Below are positions 54,401-63,798 of a stretch of 64,000 nucleotides of DNA, piece after piece; positions within the stretch are counted from its first letter, which is position 1, and the number at the start of each line of letters is the position of its first letter. A model generated the notes under the pieces. The model was given only the letters and a program-made list of their open reading frames with translations. It was not told the origin of the DNA and did no database searches. Both the position numbers and the translations under genes were made by a program. The stretch is from Streptococcus mitis (GTDB lineage: Bacteria; Bacillota; Bacilli; Lactobacillales; Streptococcaceae): positions 231,310 through 295,309 of the forward strand of contig NZ_JPFW01000009.1 in the NCBI RefSeq assembly GCF_000722705.1, written 5' to 3'.

Positions 54401-57400
54401 GGAATTGTTGCTACTGCTCCATCTTTCGTAGTTACTGTTGCATTTCCGAATTTATCAAACACTACTTTAGCTTCTGGATTCACTTCTTGAATTTTCTTAG
54501 TGATAGCTTCTTGATCCGCATCTGTTAAAGTATCTGGATCTTTTACAACGACTTTATCAGCTGGTGTATTCACTTTATTTCCTGCATTTGGTTTAATTGC
54601 ATCTTCTGGTGATTTCACTAAATCAGTTGCTGGAATTGTTGCTGATTTACCATCTTTCAATGTAACGGTTGCATTTCCTTTGTCATCCACAAATACTGCT
54701 TTAGCAGCTGGGTTAACTGCTTTCACTTTAGCTTCGATTGCTTTTTTCTCTTCTGAAGATAGAGCTTCTGGATTTGCTACTACAGTCTTATCAGCTGGTT
54801 TGTTAATATTGTTTCCAGCTTTTTCGTTAGCAGTTTCTGCTTCAGTTTTCACTAAATCATCTTTTGGAATAACTACAGTCTTACCATCTTTAGTTGTAAC
54901 TGTTGCATTACCTTTATCATCTACGAATACAGTTGTTCCATCTGCTGGTGGGTTAACAGCTCTTACTTTAGCTTCGATTTCTTTCTTCTCTTCTAGAGTT
55001 AATGAATCTGGATTTTTCACTAAAGTTTTGTCCGCTGGTTTCTTAACTGCATCTTGTTTAGCTGGATCTAGTAAATCTGCTTTTGGTTTAACTAAGTCAG
55101 ATACTGGAATTGTTGCAATATTACCTTCTTTAGTCTTAACTGTAGCATTTCCTTTGTCGTCAAATACTACTTCAGCATCTGGATTTACTTCTTTGATTTT
55201 CTTCTCGATTTCTTCAACTTCTTTAGCAGTTAATTTAGCTGGATCTTTCACTAATACTTTATCTGCTGGAGTGTTTACCTTGTTACCAGCATTTGCTGTA
55301 TTCTTATCAGCTTCTGTCTTCACTAAATCATTTACTGGAATTGTTGCAGTTTGTCCATCTTTCGTTGTAACTGTTGCATTTCCTTTGTCATCTACGAATA
55401 CTGTTGAGCCTGGGTTAACTGCTGCAACTCTGTCTTTGATAGCTTTGATGTCTTCAGGAGTTAAGTGTTCTTTATCTGCCACTAACTCTCTATCAGCTGG
55501 TTTGTTAATTACGTTACCTGCTTTTGGATCAGTTAACACTTCATCTGCAGTTTTCACTAAATCATCCGCTGGAATTACCGCTGTTTTTCCTTCTGGAGTT
55601 GTTACTGTTGCATTTCCTTTTTCATCAACTACTACAGTTGCGCCTGGGTTAACTTCTTGAACCTTAGCTTTAATTGCTTCTTTTTCAGGACCTGTTAAAG
55701 CATCTTTATCTGCAACTACTGTTTGATCGATAGGTTTCTTAATTGCATCTTGTTTAGCGGCATTTTCTAAGTCTTCTTTAGCATTTGATTTCACTAAATC
55801 TGAAGCTGGAATTGTTGCTGTAGTCTTAGTTCCATCTGGATTTGTTACAGTTACTGTCGCATTTCCTTTGTCGTCTACTACTACGGTTGCACCTGGATTT
55901 ACTGATTCTACAGCTTTTTGAATAGCATCTTTAACATCTTTTGGTAATGTTGCAGTTGGATCATTCAATACTGCTGGATCCACAAGTGCTTTTTCAGCTG
56001 GAGTATTTACTTTGTTTCCTGCTAATGGAGTTTCTTTAGCTGCTGGATCTTTCAATAAGTCTTCAACTGGAATTGTTGCTGTCTTACCGTCTGGTGTTGT
56101 TACTGTTGCGTTTCCTTTTTCATCTACGAATACAGTTGCACCTGGATTTACTGATTCTACAGCTTTTTGAATTTTAGCTTTAACTTCGTCTTTCTTATCT
56201 CCAGTTAAATCTGCTGGTGTTGCTGAAACTTTATCCGCTGGTTTGTTGATGTTGTTTCCTGCGTTTGCGCCTTCAGCTTCTTTTGCAATTTTCACTAAGT
56301 CTGATGCTGGAATTACTTCAGTTTTACCGTCTGGTGTTGTGACTGTTGCATTTCCTTTTTCATCTACAACTACTGTTGTGTTTTCTGGATTTACTTTTGC
56401 TACAGCTGCTTTGATTGCATCTTTTTCAGTATCTGTTAATTTAGCTGGATTCTTAACAAGTGTTTTATCAGCTGGTTTCTTAACCGCATCTTGTTTAGCT
56501 GGATCTGTTAAGTCATTATTTGTTTTCACTAAGTCTGATGCTGGAATTGTTGCTACAGCTCCGTCTTTCGTTGTTACTGTTGCATTTCCTTTTTCGTCAA
56601 ATACTACTTTTGCATCTGGATTTACTGCTTTAATTTTTTCAGCAATTTTTTCCTTATCTTCAGTTGTTAATTCAGCTGGATTTGCTACTACTACTTTATC
56701 TGCTGGTGTATTTACTTTATTTCCACCATTTACTTCATCTTTAGCAGTTGGAGTTTTTACTAAATCTTCAACAGGAATTGTCGCTGTTTTTCCATCTGGA
56801 GTAGATACTGTTGCATTTCCTTTGTCATCAACAAATACTTTTGTTCCTTCTGGATTTACTTTAAGAATTGCTTCTTTAATTTTATCTTTATCAGCTTGTT
56901 GTAAATTATCTTTATTAGCAGTTACTTTATCCGCTGGTTTATTTACATTATTACCTGCTTTAGTATTTTCTGCATCAGCTGCTGTTTTCACTAAATCAGC
57001 TACTGGAATTGTTGCTGTTTTACCATCTGGTGTTGTCACTGTTGCATTACCATTTGCATCAACTACTACTGTTGCATCTGGATTTACTGCTTTAACTTTT
57101 TCTTCAATAGCTTTTTTGGCAGCTTCATCAATATTCGTTGGATCTGTTACTAATACTCTATCCGCTGGTTTATTGATGTTATTTCCTGCTTTTGCAGTTT
57201 CTTTATCTGCTTCTTTTCTTACTAAGTCAGCTTTAGGAATAACTACAGTTTTACCTTCTGGTGTTGTGACTGTCGCATTTCCTTTATCGTCAACTACTAC
57301 AGTTGAATCTGGATTTACTGCTTCAACTGCTGCTTTAATCGCATCTTTAGCCGTTTGAGGTAATGTTGCGTCTGCATTATCTACCAACTCTGGATCAACT

Positions 57401-60400
57401 ACTACTTTATCTGCTGGTTTGTTGACAGCATCTTGTTTCGTTGGATCTGCTAATTCAGTTTTAGCTTTCACTAAATCTGTTGCTGGAATTGTCGCTACAA
57501 CGCCATCTTTATTCGTCACGGTAGCATTTCCGTTAGTATCAAATACTACTTCAGCACCTGGGTTTACTTTAAGGATTTCAGCTTTAATCTTTTCTTTATC
57601 TGTATCGTTTAATGCAGTTGGGTTTTCTACTACTACTCTATCTGCTGGTGTATTTACTTGATTACCACCACTTACATTTTCTTTATCAGATGAAGTTTTC
57701 ACTAAATCAGGTACTGGAATTGTCGCTGTTCTTCCTTCTGGTGTTGTTACAGTCGCATTTCCTTTATCGTCAACGACAACTGTTGCACCTGGGTTTACGG
57801 CTTCAACTGCTGCTTTAATTCTAGCAAGTTCAGGTTCTGTTAATTCAGCTTTATCTGCTACTTGTACTTTATCTGCTGGATTGTTGATATTGTTACCAGC
57901 TTTTGCAGTTGATGTCTCATTAGGTTTTTTAATTAAATCATCTGCATCGATTACTGCTGTTTTTCCTTCTGGTGTTGTTACAATTGCATTTCCTTTATCA
58001 TCTACAACTACAACTGCACCTGGGTTTACGGCTTCAACTTTTGCCTTAATCGCGTCTTTTACTTTAGTACGTTCTTCTGGGCTTAATGTTGCCATATCAG
58101 CTACAACAGTTTGAGCATTCGGTTTATTGATATCATCTCCACCGTTTACTTTCTGAGTATCTTCTGGTGTCTTAAACAAGTCTGCTGCTGGAATTGTCGC
58201 AATTGTTCCATCTTTAAGAACTACTGTTGCATTACCTTCAGCATCATATTTAACTGTAGCATCTGCACCATTTAACTTTTTCAGTTTTTCAGTTGCTTTT
58301 GCTTGATCAGCTGGATCTGTTGCATTACCAACTACTTTGTCTGCTGGTTTAAGAATTCCTGCATTACCTGAACCATCTTTTGCTGCATCAGCTAATGTAC
58401 GTACTAATTCTTTCGCTGGGAAACCTGCTGTATGTCCATCTGGTGTTGAAACTGTTACTGTTCCTGCATCATCAATTGATACTACAGCATTAGGGTTAAC
58501 CTCACGAACTGCTTTTTTGATTTTTTCTTTATCTTCAGCAGTTAACTGATCAGGGTTATTAACAATTACTTTATCTGTTGGACGGTTAATATTATTTCCT
58601 CCACCAGTTGTTTCTAAAGCACTCGCATCTTTTGTTAAGTCAACTTGTTTTAATGTTTCTGTTTTACCATTTGGTAATCTAACACTAGCGCTTCCATCTT
58701 GATTTACAGTTACAGTTGCGCCTGGGTTTACGGCTTCAATAGCTTTTTTAAGTTTTTCTTGTTCGTCAGAATCTAAATTAGTTGGATTTTTCGCAACTAA
58801 TTTATTTCCTGGTAAACGTGCAGAGTTAATAGCAGCAATTGCAGTTACAGCTGCTTTTTTAACTTGATCAACATTGGCATTTTTCTTAGCACCATTAATT
58901 GCTTCTTCTGATGCTTTTTTAATTTCATCTACTTCATCTTGAAGTTTTTTCTTAGCTTCTGGTGATAATGTAGTATCGTCTTGGATTGATTGCTTTTTAG
59001 CTTCTGCGGCATTTGTCACAGCTGTATTAGCTTCTGGTTTTTTCGCTGGATCTTTTATTAAAGCTGTAATTGCATCTGCTCCATCAGTACCTGCTGTATT
59101 GATTTCACCTTGAATTGTTCCAGCTTCTGCTTCTGTATCTGCATTATTTTTCTTAGCATTAATTTCAGCTTTTTTAGTATCCGCAATTTTCTTAGCTTTA
59201 TCTTTAACTTCTTTTTTCTCTTCATCAGTTAAGTCAGTACGATCATCGATTTCTTTTTCTTTTGCTTTTAATGCTTCATCGATTTTATCTAATGCTGCTT
59301 GTTTACCGATTGGATTAATTTTAGCGATTGCATCCGTACCATCAGTTTTTCCAGTATCAACTGCTGTTTGTGCTGTTGTTGCTTCTGCTGGAGTTGGTGC
59401 AGTATCTGGTTGTTCATTGATTTTAGCAATTGCTTTATCCGCTTCTACTTTAGCAGCTGCTTTTGCATCTTCTTTTTCTTTTTGTGTTAAATCTTCACGC
59501 GCATCAAGTGCATCATTCTTAGCTTTTAATGCATCTGTAACAGCTTGTTTAGCTTTTTCTTTCGCTACTGGGTTTACCTTCGCTACAGCATCAGTACCGT
59601 CAGTTTTAGCGCCGTCTACTGCTGTTTTGTTTGTAGCTTCATCAATTTTACCTAATGCTGCTGTTTTATCTTCGTTTACTTTAGCAATAGCTTTATCTTT
59701 TTCAGCTTGTGATAAGTTAGCGTTGTCAGTAATAGCTTTGATTTTATTATCAGCTTCAGTCGTTACTGCATCAATAGCTGGTTGTTTGTCTAAAGTTACA
59801 AACTCTGATAATGGTCTTGTGTCCTTTGAATCATCTGTATATGTTACTACAAGATTTCCTCTATCATCTTTTGTTACTGAAGCAATTTTAGCATCTTTAT
59901 CTGTAACTGGAGCATCTTTTGAGATGTTTGCATCATCATTATTCTGATTGTACTCAATTTGTAGTTTTTCTTTGATTTTAGCTAACTCATCTTCTGTTAC
60001 GTTAGCTGGGTCTGTTACAGCTACTTTTTCAGTTGGAGCTTTAATATCGTACTTATCCGTTTGAGATTTAACGATGAATTCAACATACCCAAGTTTTCTT
60101 CGACGAAGTGCATAGTCATTCTCAACATTATAGGCTTCATTTGCTGGCATAGATTTAACACCGTCATTATCTTTAGCCTCGATAAAACTTGTCCACTTGT
60201 TTGGAGCTTTAAGGTTTGTAACACCTGTCATCTTGATTGTCGCTGTTCGCTTATCAGCAGATACCATTCCGTCACCAGATGCTACAGCACTATCAGTTAC
60301 CTTTCCTATGGTAAAACCATAACCACTAGCGTTATCCCTTTCATCTAAACCTTTATTTCGTAGGTATAAATCTTTAACTGTTGCATCGTCTGAAGCTTTG

Positions 60401-62925
60401 AATGTTAAGTCAGTTTTTTCACCTGTATAAATGTAGATTTGACGTTTGTCTGGATTTGAATATGGAAGTTCAACTGTTGGAGCTAGGTTTTCACGAACGA
60501 TTACTTTATGTATGTATTCATCAGATTCTTTCCCTTGGCTATCTACTGTTTTATAGACAACGGTGTGTTCGCCTGCTTCTGAAGTATCCACTTCTCTAGC
60601 ACTTGTGTTTCCATCTACCGAGATTACTCTTGCATGCCCCTTATCGCCTAATGTGGCATCCTTATCATCTTCATGGTCAGTCACTTTTACTAAAGATAAA
60701 AGATTTAGTCGAGAGTTTGTAAGAACTGTTGTTGTGTCCTCTCCACTTACTGAAGCTACAACTGGTTTTTCATTCGTAACTGGTGTTGATACTTTACCTG
60801 CTTTACTACTATGTGTTCCGTCATTATTATGACTGATAATTTTTACTACACCTTCTTTGATGTTTTTCTTCATTTCAAGTGTAATAGTATTGTAGAATTC
60901 GCCTTTAGTAACTGATTTAATCGCTACTTTATCTACATCCTTGGCAGCTACTTTAATCCCAAGATTTTCTGCTACTTCTTTATCACGTTGAATATCAATT
61001 TGAACTTCTTTTCCAGTTTCTTTATCGTGATACCAGAAGTATGAAATCCCTGCATCATGCGGTACTTCTAATACTACTTCTTTACTTCCTGCTACCACAC
61101 TTGCTTTATCTTTTGAAGCTTCTGATGGTAATACTTTTGATGCACCAATAGATACATAAGTGTTTGTTGAAGCTGTTTCAATGCCATCTTTAGTTTCGAA
61201 GACTTTTACTGGGTTTTTAGGTGCGAAGAAGTTTTGTGCTTTAGCATTTCCTCCAACTGGTACGTTACTGTTTAACCCATTTTCAAGTGTTGCAGTCCAA
61301 TTCCCTGAAGCATCTACAGGAATATCAGTAATTTCTTTCAATAATTTACCATTTTCAGCATTTTCTACCTGAATCGTAATTTTTGAACCTGGTGTCCCTG
61401 TTCCTGTAATTGTTTTATCAGTTGATAATATAGATCTTTCACGTGGACCTCCTGAAGCTGGTTGTGGCATATTTACAGTCGGTGCATCTCCACTCTTAAT
61501 TAACGTTCCTTTTGGAATTGTATCTGTTGAACCGTCTTTATAAGTTACAACAAGATCGCTACCAGAGTCAGTGACAGTGTCAACTACTGTATTAGTATCA
61601 GCTACTTCTGTACCTTTTAAGCTAGTAAGACGAGCATCTGTACTTGTTTTTGAATATTCAACTTTTAAAGCATTTTTAATTCCCGCTAAATCTGCTTCTG
61701 TCAATTGCTTTGGATTAGCAACAAGAACTTTGTCTGTATTCGTTAATTCTTTTGGTTGGTATTTATATGTTTGAGATTTAACAACCATTTTGAAATAACC
61801 GTAGGCTTCTGAACCGTTACCTTTTTCTATCTTTCCACCTGCTTCATCAACGATATTAAGATATCTTTCTCCTAATACTGCATTTTGATTTTCTTGTTTT
61901 GTATAAGAGCTAAGTTTCTTAAACGTATCATTTGGTTTCCCAGTAATTCTAAGTTTTATTGGACCTTCTGTCGGCTCTAAAGTCGAATAATACGTCCAAC
62001 CAAATCCATCTAGTTCTTCTCGTTCGGGAGAAGTATATATACTTCTCCTATTTAAATATTGGCCACTCGCACCTCTAACCATTGCTAAAGTGATTTTACC
62101 CGCTGTTGAATTTACATCGATACTAATATCTGCATCTTCTTCGTTATATAGATAGATTTCTTTTTTAGCATCATCAGAAAACTCCATAGTATAACTAATG
62201 TTTCCTACTTTGTTTGTTGTTGCTTCATGCGTCGTAGCAGTTGCTTCTGTTCTAAACACATTATCTTTATCCAATGCTTTCCCATTACGTGAATCATGAG
62301 AACCTGTGTTTTCGATTGAGTTAGAGTCAGATTTTTTCTCTGTGTTTTCTGCTTTTTTACCGACAGTTTCTTTTCCGTTAGTAGTGTCTACTGCTGGAGT
62401 TTCTTTTTTCTCTGTTGGTTTATTTTTTAACCCTGAATTAACAGTCATTACAAGTTTGTTATAAGCCTTTGTCAATTCATCTTGAGTCGTTGCAGAAGCG
62501 AGTATAGACTCAGCAGAAGTCAATTCACCTGTCAAAAGAGCAAGACTCTCCTCAGTTTTATTAGCATACTTACCTGCAGCAAGTTTTGACTTAACTTCTG
62601 AAATGTAGTTTTCAAGTTGCTTTTTGTTCAAAGCGGGAGTTACTGCTTCTTCTGCTTTAGCAGTAGACTCTTCTGTAATTGGTTGTGCTACTGGAGTACT
62701 TTCTGCTGAAATTGGTTTGTCTTCAGAGGCTGGCGCTGGAGCTTCTACAGATGGTGTATCTTGTTTGCTTAGCTCATTAGCTGATACAGCTCCATTACCT
62801 AAGAACATGAAAAGAGCAGCGACTGCTACACTGGCCGCTCCAAAGCTATATTTACGAATCGAGTAACGCGTGACCTTTTCACGACGTAGACGCTCAGCAC
62901 GACTCATAGAATTTTTGTTGTCCAT
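51439..62925 (-). CDS. Giant YSIRK/LPXTG wall-anchored repeat adhesin
   Basis: The 3828-residue protein starts with a YSIRK signal peptide (YSIRKYSFGAASVAVAAL near 20-37). A short helical region follows (about 100-180). A large N-terminal part (about 200-1040) has beta-type domains, including Ig-like stretches after VTDHEDDKDATLGDKGH and TGTGTPGSKITI. About 330 residues of helical DUF1542-like repeats follow (1045-1375). Then come 28 tandem ~77-residue repeats to about 3550, a helical stalk, and the sortase signal LPNTG (about 3796) with hydrophobic tail and RRRKEDEEA. I start at MDNKNS with GGAGAT upstream. It probably projects far from the wall as an adhesin; the ligand is unknown. Confidence 0.93.
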   Translation of the reverse strand: MDNKNSMSRAERLRREKVTRYSIRKYSFGAASVAVAALFMFLGNGAVSANELSKQDTPSVEAPAPASEDKPISAESTPVAQPITEESTAKAEEAVTPALNKKQLENYISEVKSKLAAGKYANKTEESLALLTGELTSAESILASATTQDELTKAYNKLVMTVNSGLKNKPTEKKETPAVDTTNGKETVGKKAENTEKKSDSNSIENTGSHDSRNGKALDKDNVFRTEATATTHEATTNKVGNISYTMEFSDDAKKEIYLYNEEDADISIDVNSTAGKITLAMVRGASGQYLNRRSIYTSPEREELDGFGWTYYSTLEPTEGPIKLRITGKPNDTFKKLSSYTKQENQNAVLGERYLNIVDEAGGKIEKGNGSEAYGYFKMVVKSQTYKYQPKELTNTDKVLVANPKQLTEADLAGIKNALKVEYSKTSTDARLTSLKGTEVADTNTVVDTVTDSGSDLVVTYKDGSTDTIPKGTLIKSGDAPTVNMPQPASGGPRERSILSTDKTITGTGTPGSKITIQVENAENGKLLKEITDIPVDASGNWTATLENGLNSNVPVGGNAKAQNFFAPKNPVKVFETKDGIETASTNTYVSIGASKVLPSEASKDKASVVAGSKEVVLEVPHDAGISYFWYHDKETGKEVQIDIQRDKEVAENLGIKVAAKDVDKVAIKSVTKGEFYNTITLEMKKNIKEGVVKIISHNNDGTHSSKAGKVSTPVTNEKPVVASVSGEDTTTVLTNSRLNLLSLVKVTDHEDDKDATLGDKGHARVISVDGNTSAREVDTSEAGEHTVVYKTVDSQGKESDEYIHKVIVRENLAPTVELPYSNPDKRQIYIYTGEKTDLTFKASDDATVKDLYLRNKGLDERDNASGYGFTIGKVTDSAVASGDGMVSADKRTATIKMTGVTNLKAPNKWTSFIEAKDNDGVKSMPANEAYNVENDYALRRRKLGYVEFIVKSQTDKYDIKAPTEKVAVTDPANVTEDELAKIKEKLQIEYNQNNDDANISKDAPVTDKDAKIASVTKDDRGNLVVTYTDDSKDTRPLSEFVTLDKQPAIDAVTTEADNKIKAITDNANLSQAEKDKAIAKVNEDKTAALGKIDEATNKTAVDGAKTDGTDAVAKVNPVAKEKAKQAVTDALKAKNDALDAREDLTQKEKEDAKAAAKVEADKAIAKINEQPDTAPTPAEATTAQTAVDTGKTDGTDAIAKINPIGKQAALDKIDEALKAKEKEIDDRTDLTDEEKKEVKDKAKKIADTKKAEINAKKNNADTEAEAGTIQGEINTAGTDGADAITALIKDPAKKPEANTAVTNAAEAKKQSIQDDTTLSPEAKKKLQDEVDEIKKASEEAINGAKKNANVDQVKKAAVTAIAAINSARLPGNKLVAKNPTNLDSDEQEKLKKAIEAVNPGATVTVNQDGSASVRLPNGKTETLKQVDLTKDASALETTGGGNNINRPTDKVIVNNPDQLTAEDKEKIKKAVREVNPNAVVSIDDAGTVTVSTPDGHTAGFPAKELVRTLADAAKDGSGNAGILKPADKVVGNATDPADQAKATEKLKKLNGADATVKYDAEGNATVVLKDGTIATIPAADLFKTPEDTQKVNGGDDINKPNAQTVVADMATLSPEERTKVKDAIKAKVEAVNPGAVVVVDDKGNAIVTTPEGKTAVIDADDLIKKPNETSTAKAGNNINNPADKVQVADKAELTEPELARIKAAVEAVNPGATVVVDDKGNATVTTPEGRTATIPVPDLVKTSSDKENVSGGNQVNTPADRVVVENPTALNDTDKEKIKAEILKVNPGAEVVFDTNGNATVTNKDGVVATIPATDLVKAKTELADPTKQDAVNKPADKVVVDPELVDNADATLPQTAKDAIKAAVEAVNPDSTVVVDDKGNATVTTPEGKTVVIPKADLVRKEADKETAKAGNNINKPADRVLVTDPTNIDEAAKKAIEEKVKAVNPDATVVVDANGNATVTTPDGKTATIPVADLVKTAADAENTKAGNNVNKPADKVTANKDNLQQADKDKIKEAILKVNPEGTKVFVDDKGNATVSTPDGKTATIPVEDLVKTPTAKDEVNGGNKVNTPADKVVVANPAELTTEDKEKIAEKIKAVNPDAKVVFDEKGNATVTTKDGAVATIPASDLVKTNNDLTDPAKQDAVKKPADKTLVKNPAKLTDTEKDAIKAAVAKVNPENTTVVVDEKGNATVTTPDGKTEVIPASDLVKIAKEAEGANAGNNINKPADKVSATPADLTGDKKDEVKAKIQKAVESVNPGATVFVDEKGNATVTTPDGKTATIPVEDLLKDPAAKETPLAGNKVNTPAEKALVDPAVLNDPTATLPKDVKDAIQKAVESVNPGATVVVDDKGNATVTVTNPDGTKTTATIPASDLVKSNAKEDLENAAKQDAIKKPIDQTVVADKDALTGPEKEAIKAKVQEVNPGATVVVDEKGNATVTTPEGKTAVIPADDLVKTADEVLTDPKAGNVINKPADRELVADKEHLTPEDIKAIKDRVAAVNPGSTVFVDDKGNATVTTKDGQTATIPVNDLVKTEADKNTANAGNKVNTPADKVLVKDPAKLTAKEVEEIEKKIKEVNPDAEVVFDDKGNATVKTKEGNIATIPVSDLVKPKADLLDPAKQDAVKKPADKTLVKNPDSLTLEEKKEIEAKVRAVNPPADGTTVFVDDKGNATVTTKDGKTVVIPKDDLVKTEAETANEKAGNNINKPADKTVVANPEALSSEEKKAIEAKVKAVNPAAKAVFVDDKGNATVTLKDGKSATIPATDLVKSPEDAIKPNAGNKVNTPADKVVVKDPDTLTDADQEAITKKIQEVNPEAKVVFDKFGNATVTTKDGAVATIPAKDLVKTESDAAKPEAGNNVNKPADKAVVANPEQLTDAEKEAVKKAVEAVNPGSTVVVDDKGNATVTTKDGKTAVIPAADLTKTEAQAKEPNAGNDVVKPADKTVVANPEQLTDAEKEAVKKAVEAVNPGAEVVVDDKGNATVTVNGKTAVISAADLTKSAEDAAKPNAGNDVNTPADKTVVANPDSLTQDEKDAIAAKVKAVNPGAEVVVDDKGNATVTVNGKTAVIPAADLTKSAEDAAKPNAGNNVVKPADKTLVKDSTKLTDDEKQAITDKLTALNPEAKVVVDDKGNATVTPKDGKPVVIPAADLTKTEAQAKEPKAGNDIVKPADKTVVANPDSLTQDEKDAIAAKVKAVNPGSTVVVDDKGNATVTLENGKTAVIPAADLTKNADAENAPKAGNEIVKPASKTKVANPDSLTQDEKDAIVAKVKAVNPGSTVVVDEKGNATVTLENGKTAVIPASDLTKSEKDVNDGKAKDNAVTPASKTKVANPEQLTDAEKKAIEDKVKAANPGATVVVDDKGNATVVKDGNVSVIPSTDLVKVEDDANKPNGGNDANTPAAKTVVANPDSLTTDEQDEIIAKVQAVNPGSTVVVDDKGNATVTKADGTVLNIPALDLVIPAEKLADEATNAKVKTPAIRTLVGDKENLTDAEKEAVKKAIEAVNPGATVVVDNKGNATVTMPDGSTATISKEQLVKDKEAVSKSKHGGDNLDIDLSKVEVTDLANITPEEKAKFQFMMLGAINSKDAFNLDEFTKETDEQGNTVYTSKDSKVKIIIDKDGNMKVTKDGKTDLAVNIDKAGNVTIVTKDGKVLAISRDDAFKQRPYVPQYDGNAGNTDAKVDKSKLESEIHNLDSLIASQLDKLDVAQAKEAQTLLAEAKDVFANAKASQAEVDAMVKRIEDFMAKVASAINHATPANDQDAQTPTTTQAAANASQTASAQANTRTVAKELPNTGTADSTVAMVAAAASALLGLGLAGRRRKEDEEA
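52270..58818 (-). repeat. 28 tandem ~230-bp coding repeats of the giant adhesin
   Basis: Each unit follows the plan PADKVVVANPxxLTxxEKxxI, then VNPGATVVVDDKGNATVTT, then DGKTATIPxxDLVK and a variable linker. I counted 28 units reading the protein end to end. Linkers fall into recurring types (AGNNINK, GNKVNT, KQDAVKK) that alternate in threes over much of the array. Units 20-25 are the most alike, pointing to recent expansion near the wall-proximal end. Confidence 0.9.
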
Positions 62926-62970
62926 TAATTTGGATCTCCTTTTTGAAATATATTTTGGATTTTCACATAA

Positions 62971-63000
62971 AACTAGCCGTTTCTTAAGCAACGGCTAGTT
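62971..63000 (-). terminator. Perfect hairpin just upstream of the adhesin gene
   Basis: An 11-bp perfect stem AACTAGCCGTT/AACGGCTAGTT with an 8-base loop is followed on the minus strand by TTTTATG, 45 bases before the adhesin ATG. It may end transcription from the nuclease genes upstream or act as a leader attenuator. A possible -10 box TATAAT lies next to it at 63001-63006 (minus strand). Confidence 0.6.
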
Positions 63001-63360
63001 ATTATAGTTAATGTGAATCCTTGCATTGACTATTTTACTTTATTTTTAATATATATGCAACTAATTTGATTTTAAATTTTCGCAAAAAAAAAAGCCTTTT
63101 GGGAAAGTAAACAATTTTCAGAAAATTGCTTTTTGTATTTTTTACACTTTTTTTAAATAAATATATGCAATATTATCCAGTTAATCATATGAAAAAGTTT
63201 GATGTCATTCGGAAAGATAGCGTATACATTTTTGGATTTTAGTAAAATAAATAAGTTTGATATATAAAAATAGATATTCTTTCTCACAAAAAAGAAATCA
63301 TTCGGAAAAATTATTAAAACAAAACATGCTATCTAGTTCGATAACATGTTCATCTCTATT
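63001..63360. other. AT-rich upstream region of the adhesin gene
   Basis: No gene is seen. ATATATGCAA occurs twice (63050-63059 and 63163-63172 approximately) and CATTCGGAAA twice (near 63207 and 63297). A run of ten A residues lies near 63083. These could be regulator sites for the adhesin gene, but no promoter pair is clear apart from the possible -10 at 63001-63006. Confidence 0.4.
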
Positions 63361-63798
63361 TTACAACAAGGCCTCAAACTCAGTGACAGTCATACTCAAC
63401 TGCTGGCTAGCAACTTCAGAAGGCAAAAGACCTTGGCGAACGAGATTTACTAGACCTACTTTTAATCTCTCTTAGATACCCTCTGCTCGTCCTCGTTCAA
63501 GACCACGCTCTAAACCTTTTTCAAGACCCTCAGCTCGCCCACGTTCAAGGCCTCGTTCTAATCCTCTTTCTTCAGCTTGTTCCAAGGCATAGTCTTGTGC
63601 TAACAAGGCTTGTTCTTCACGCATACGTAGTTGGCTAAACATCTTCCTATCCTCCTCGGACCAGCTCTTGTAGTCTAGCAGTTGGTCTGCCTGGCTGATG
63701 GCTCGCTCAGGTTGTTGGGTAAAGGGTTTATTCCCGAAAAACTCCAACCATGGCTTGCGAACCTCGTCTTTGCTGGTTTCTCTGTATTTTTTGAGTTC
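63361..63798 (-). pseudogene. Rpn/PD-(D/E)XK nuclease-transposase gene fragment, 5'-truncated with internal stop
   Basis: The frame starts without an ATG-led nuclease domain (LKKYRETSKDEVRKPWLEFF). It continues through a glutamate/arginine/glycine repeat (ERGLERGLERGRAEG), meets a TAA at 63472-63474, and then continues in the same frame to SEVASQQLSMTVTEFEALL and a final stop. The catalytic N-terminus is missing. It is a second, broken copy of the C-terminal two thirds of the gene directly upstream. Confidence 0.8.

Noticed and set aside
52661-54490. Long open frame of 609 codons on the plus strand opposite the giant adhesin
   Set aside because: It is the antisense of a repetitive, biased coding region. 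Several similar frames occur across the same repeats, with no ribosome binding site or sensible protein.
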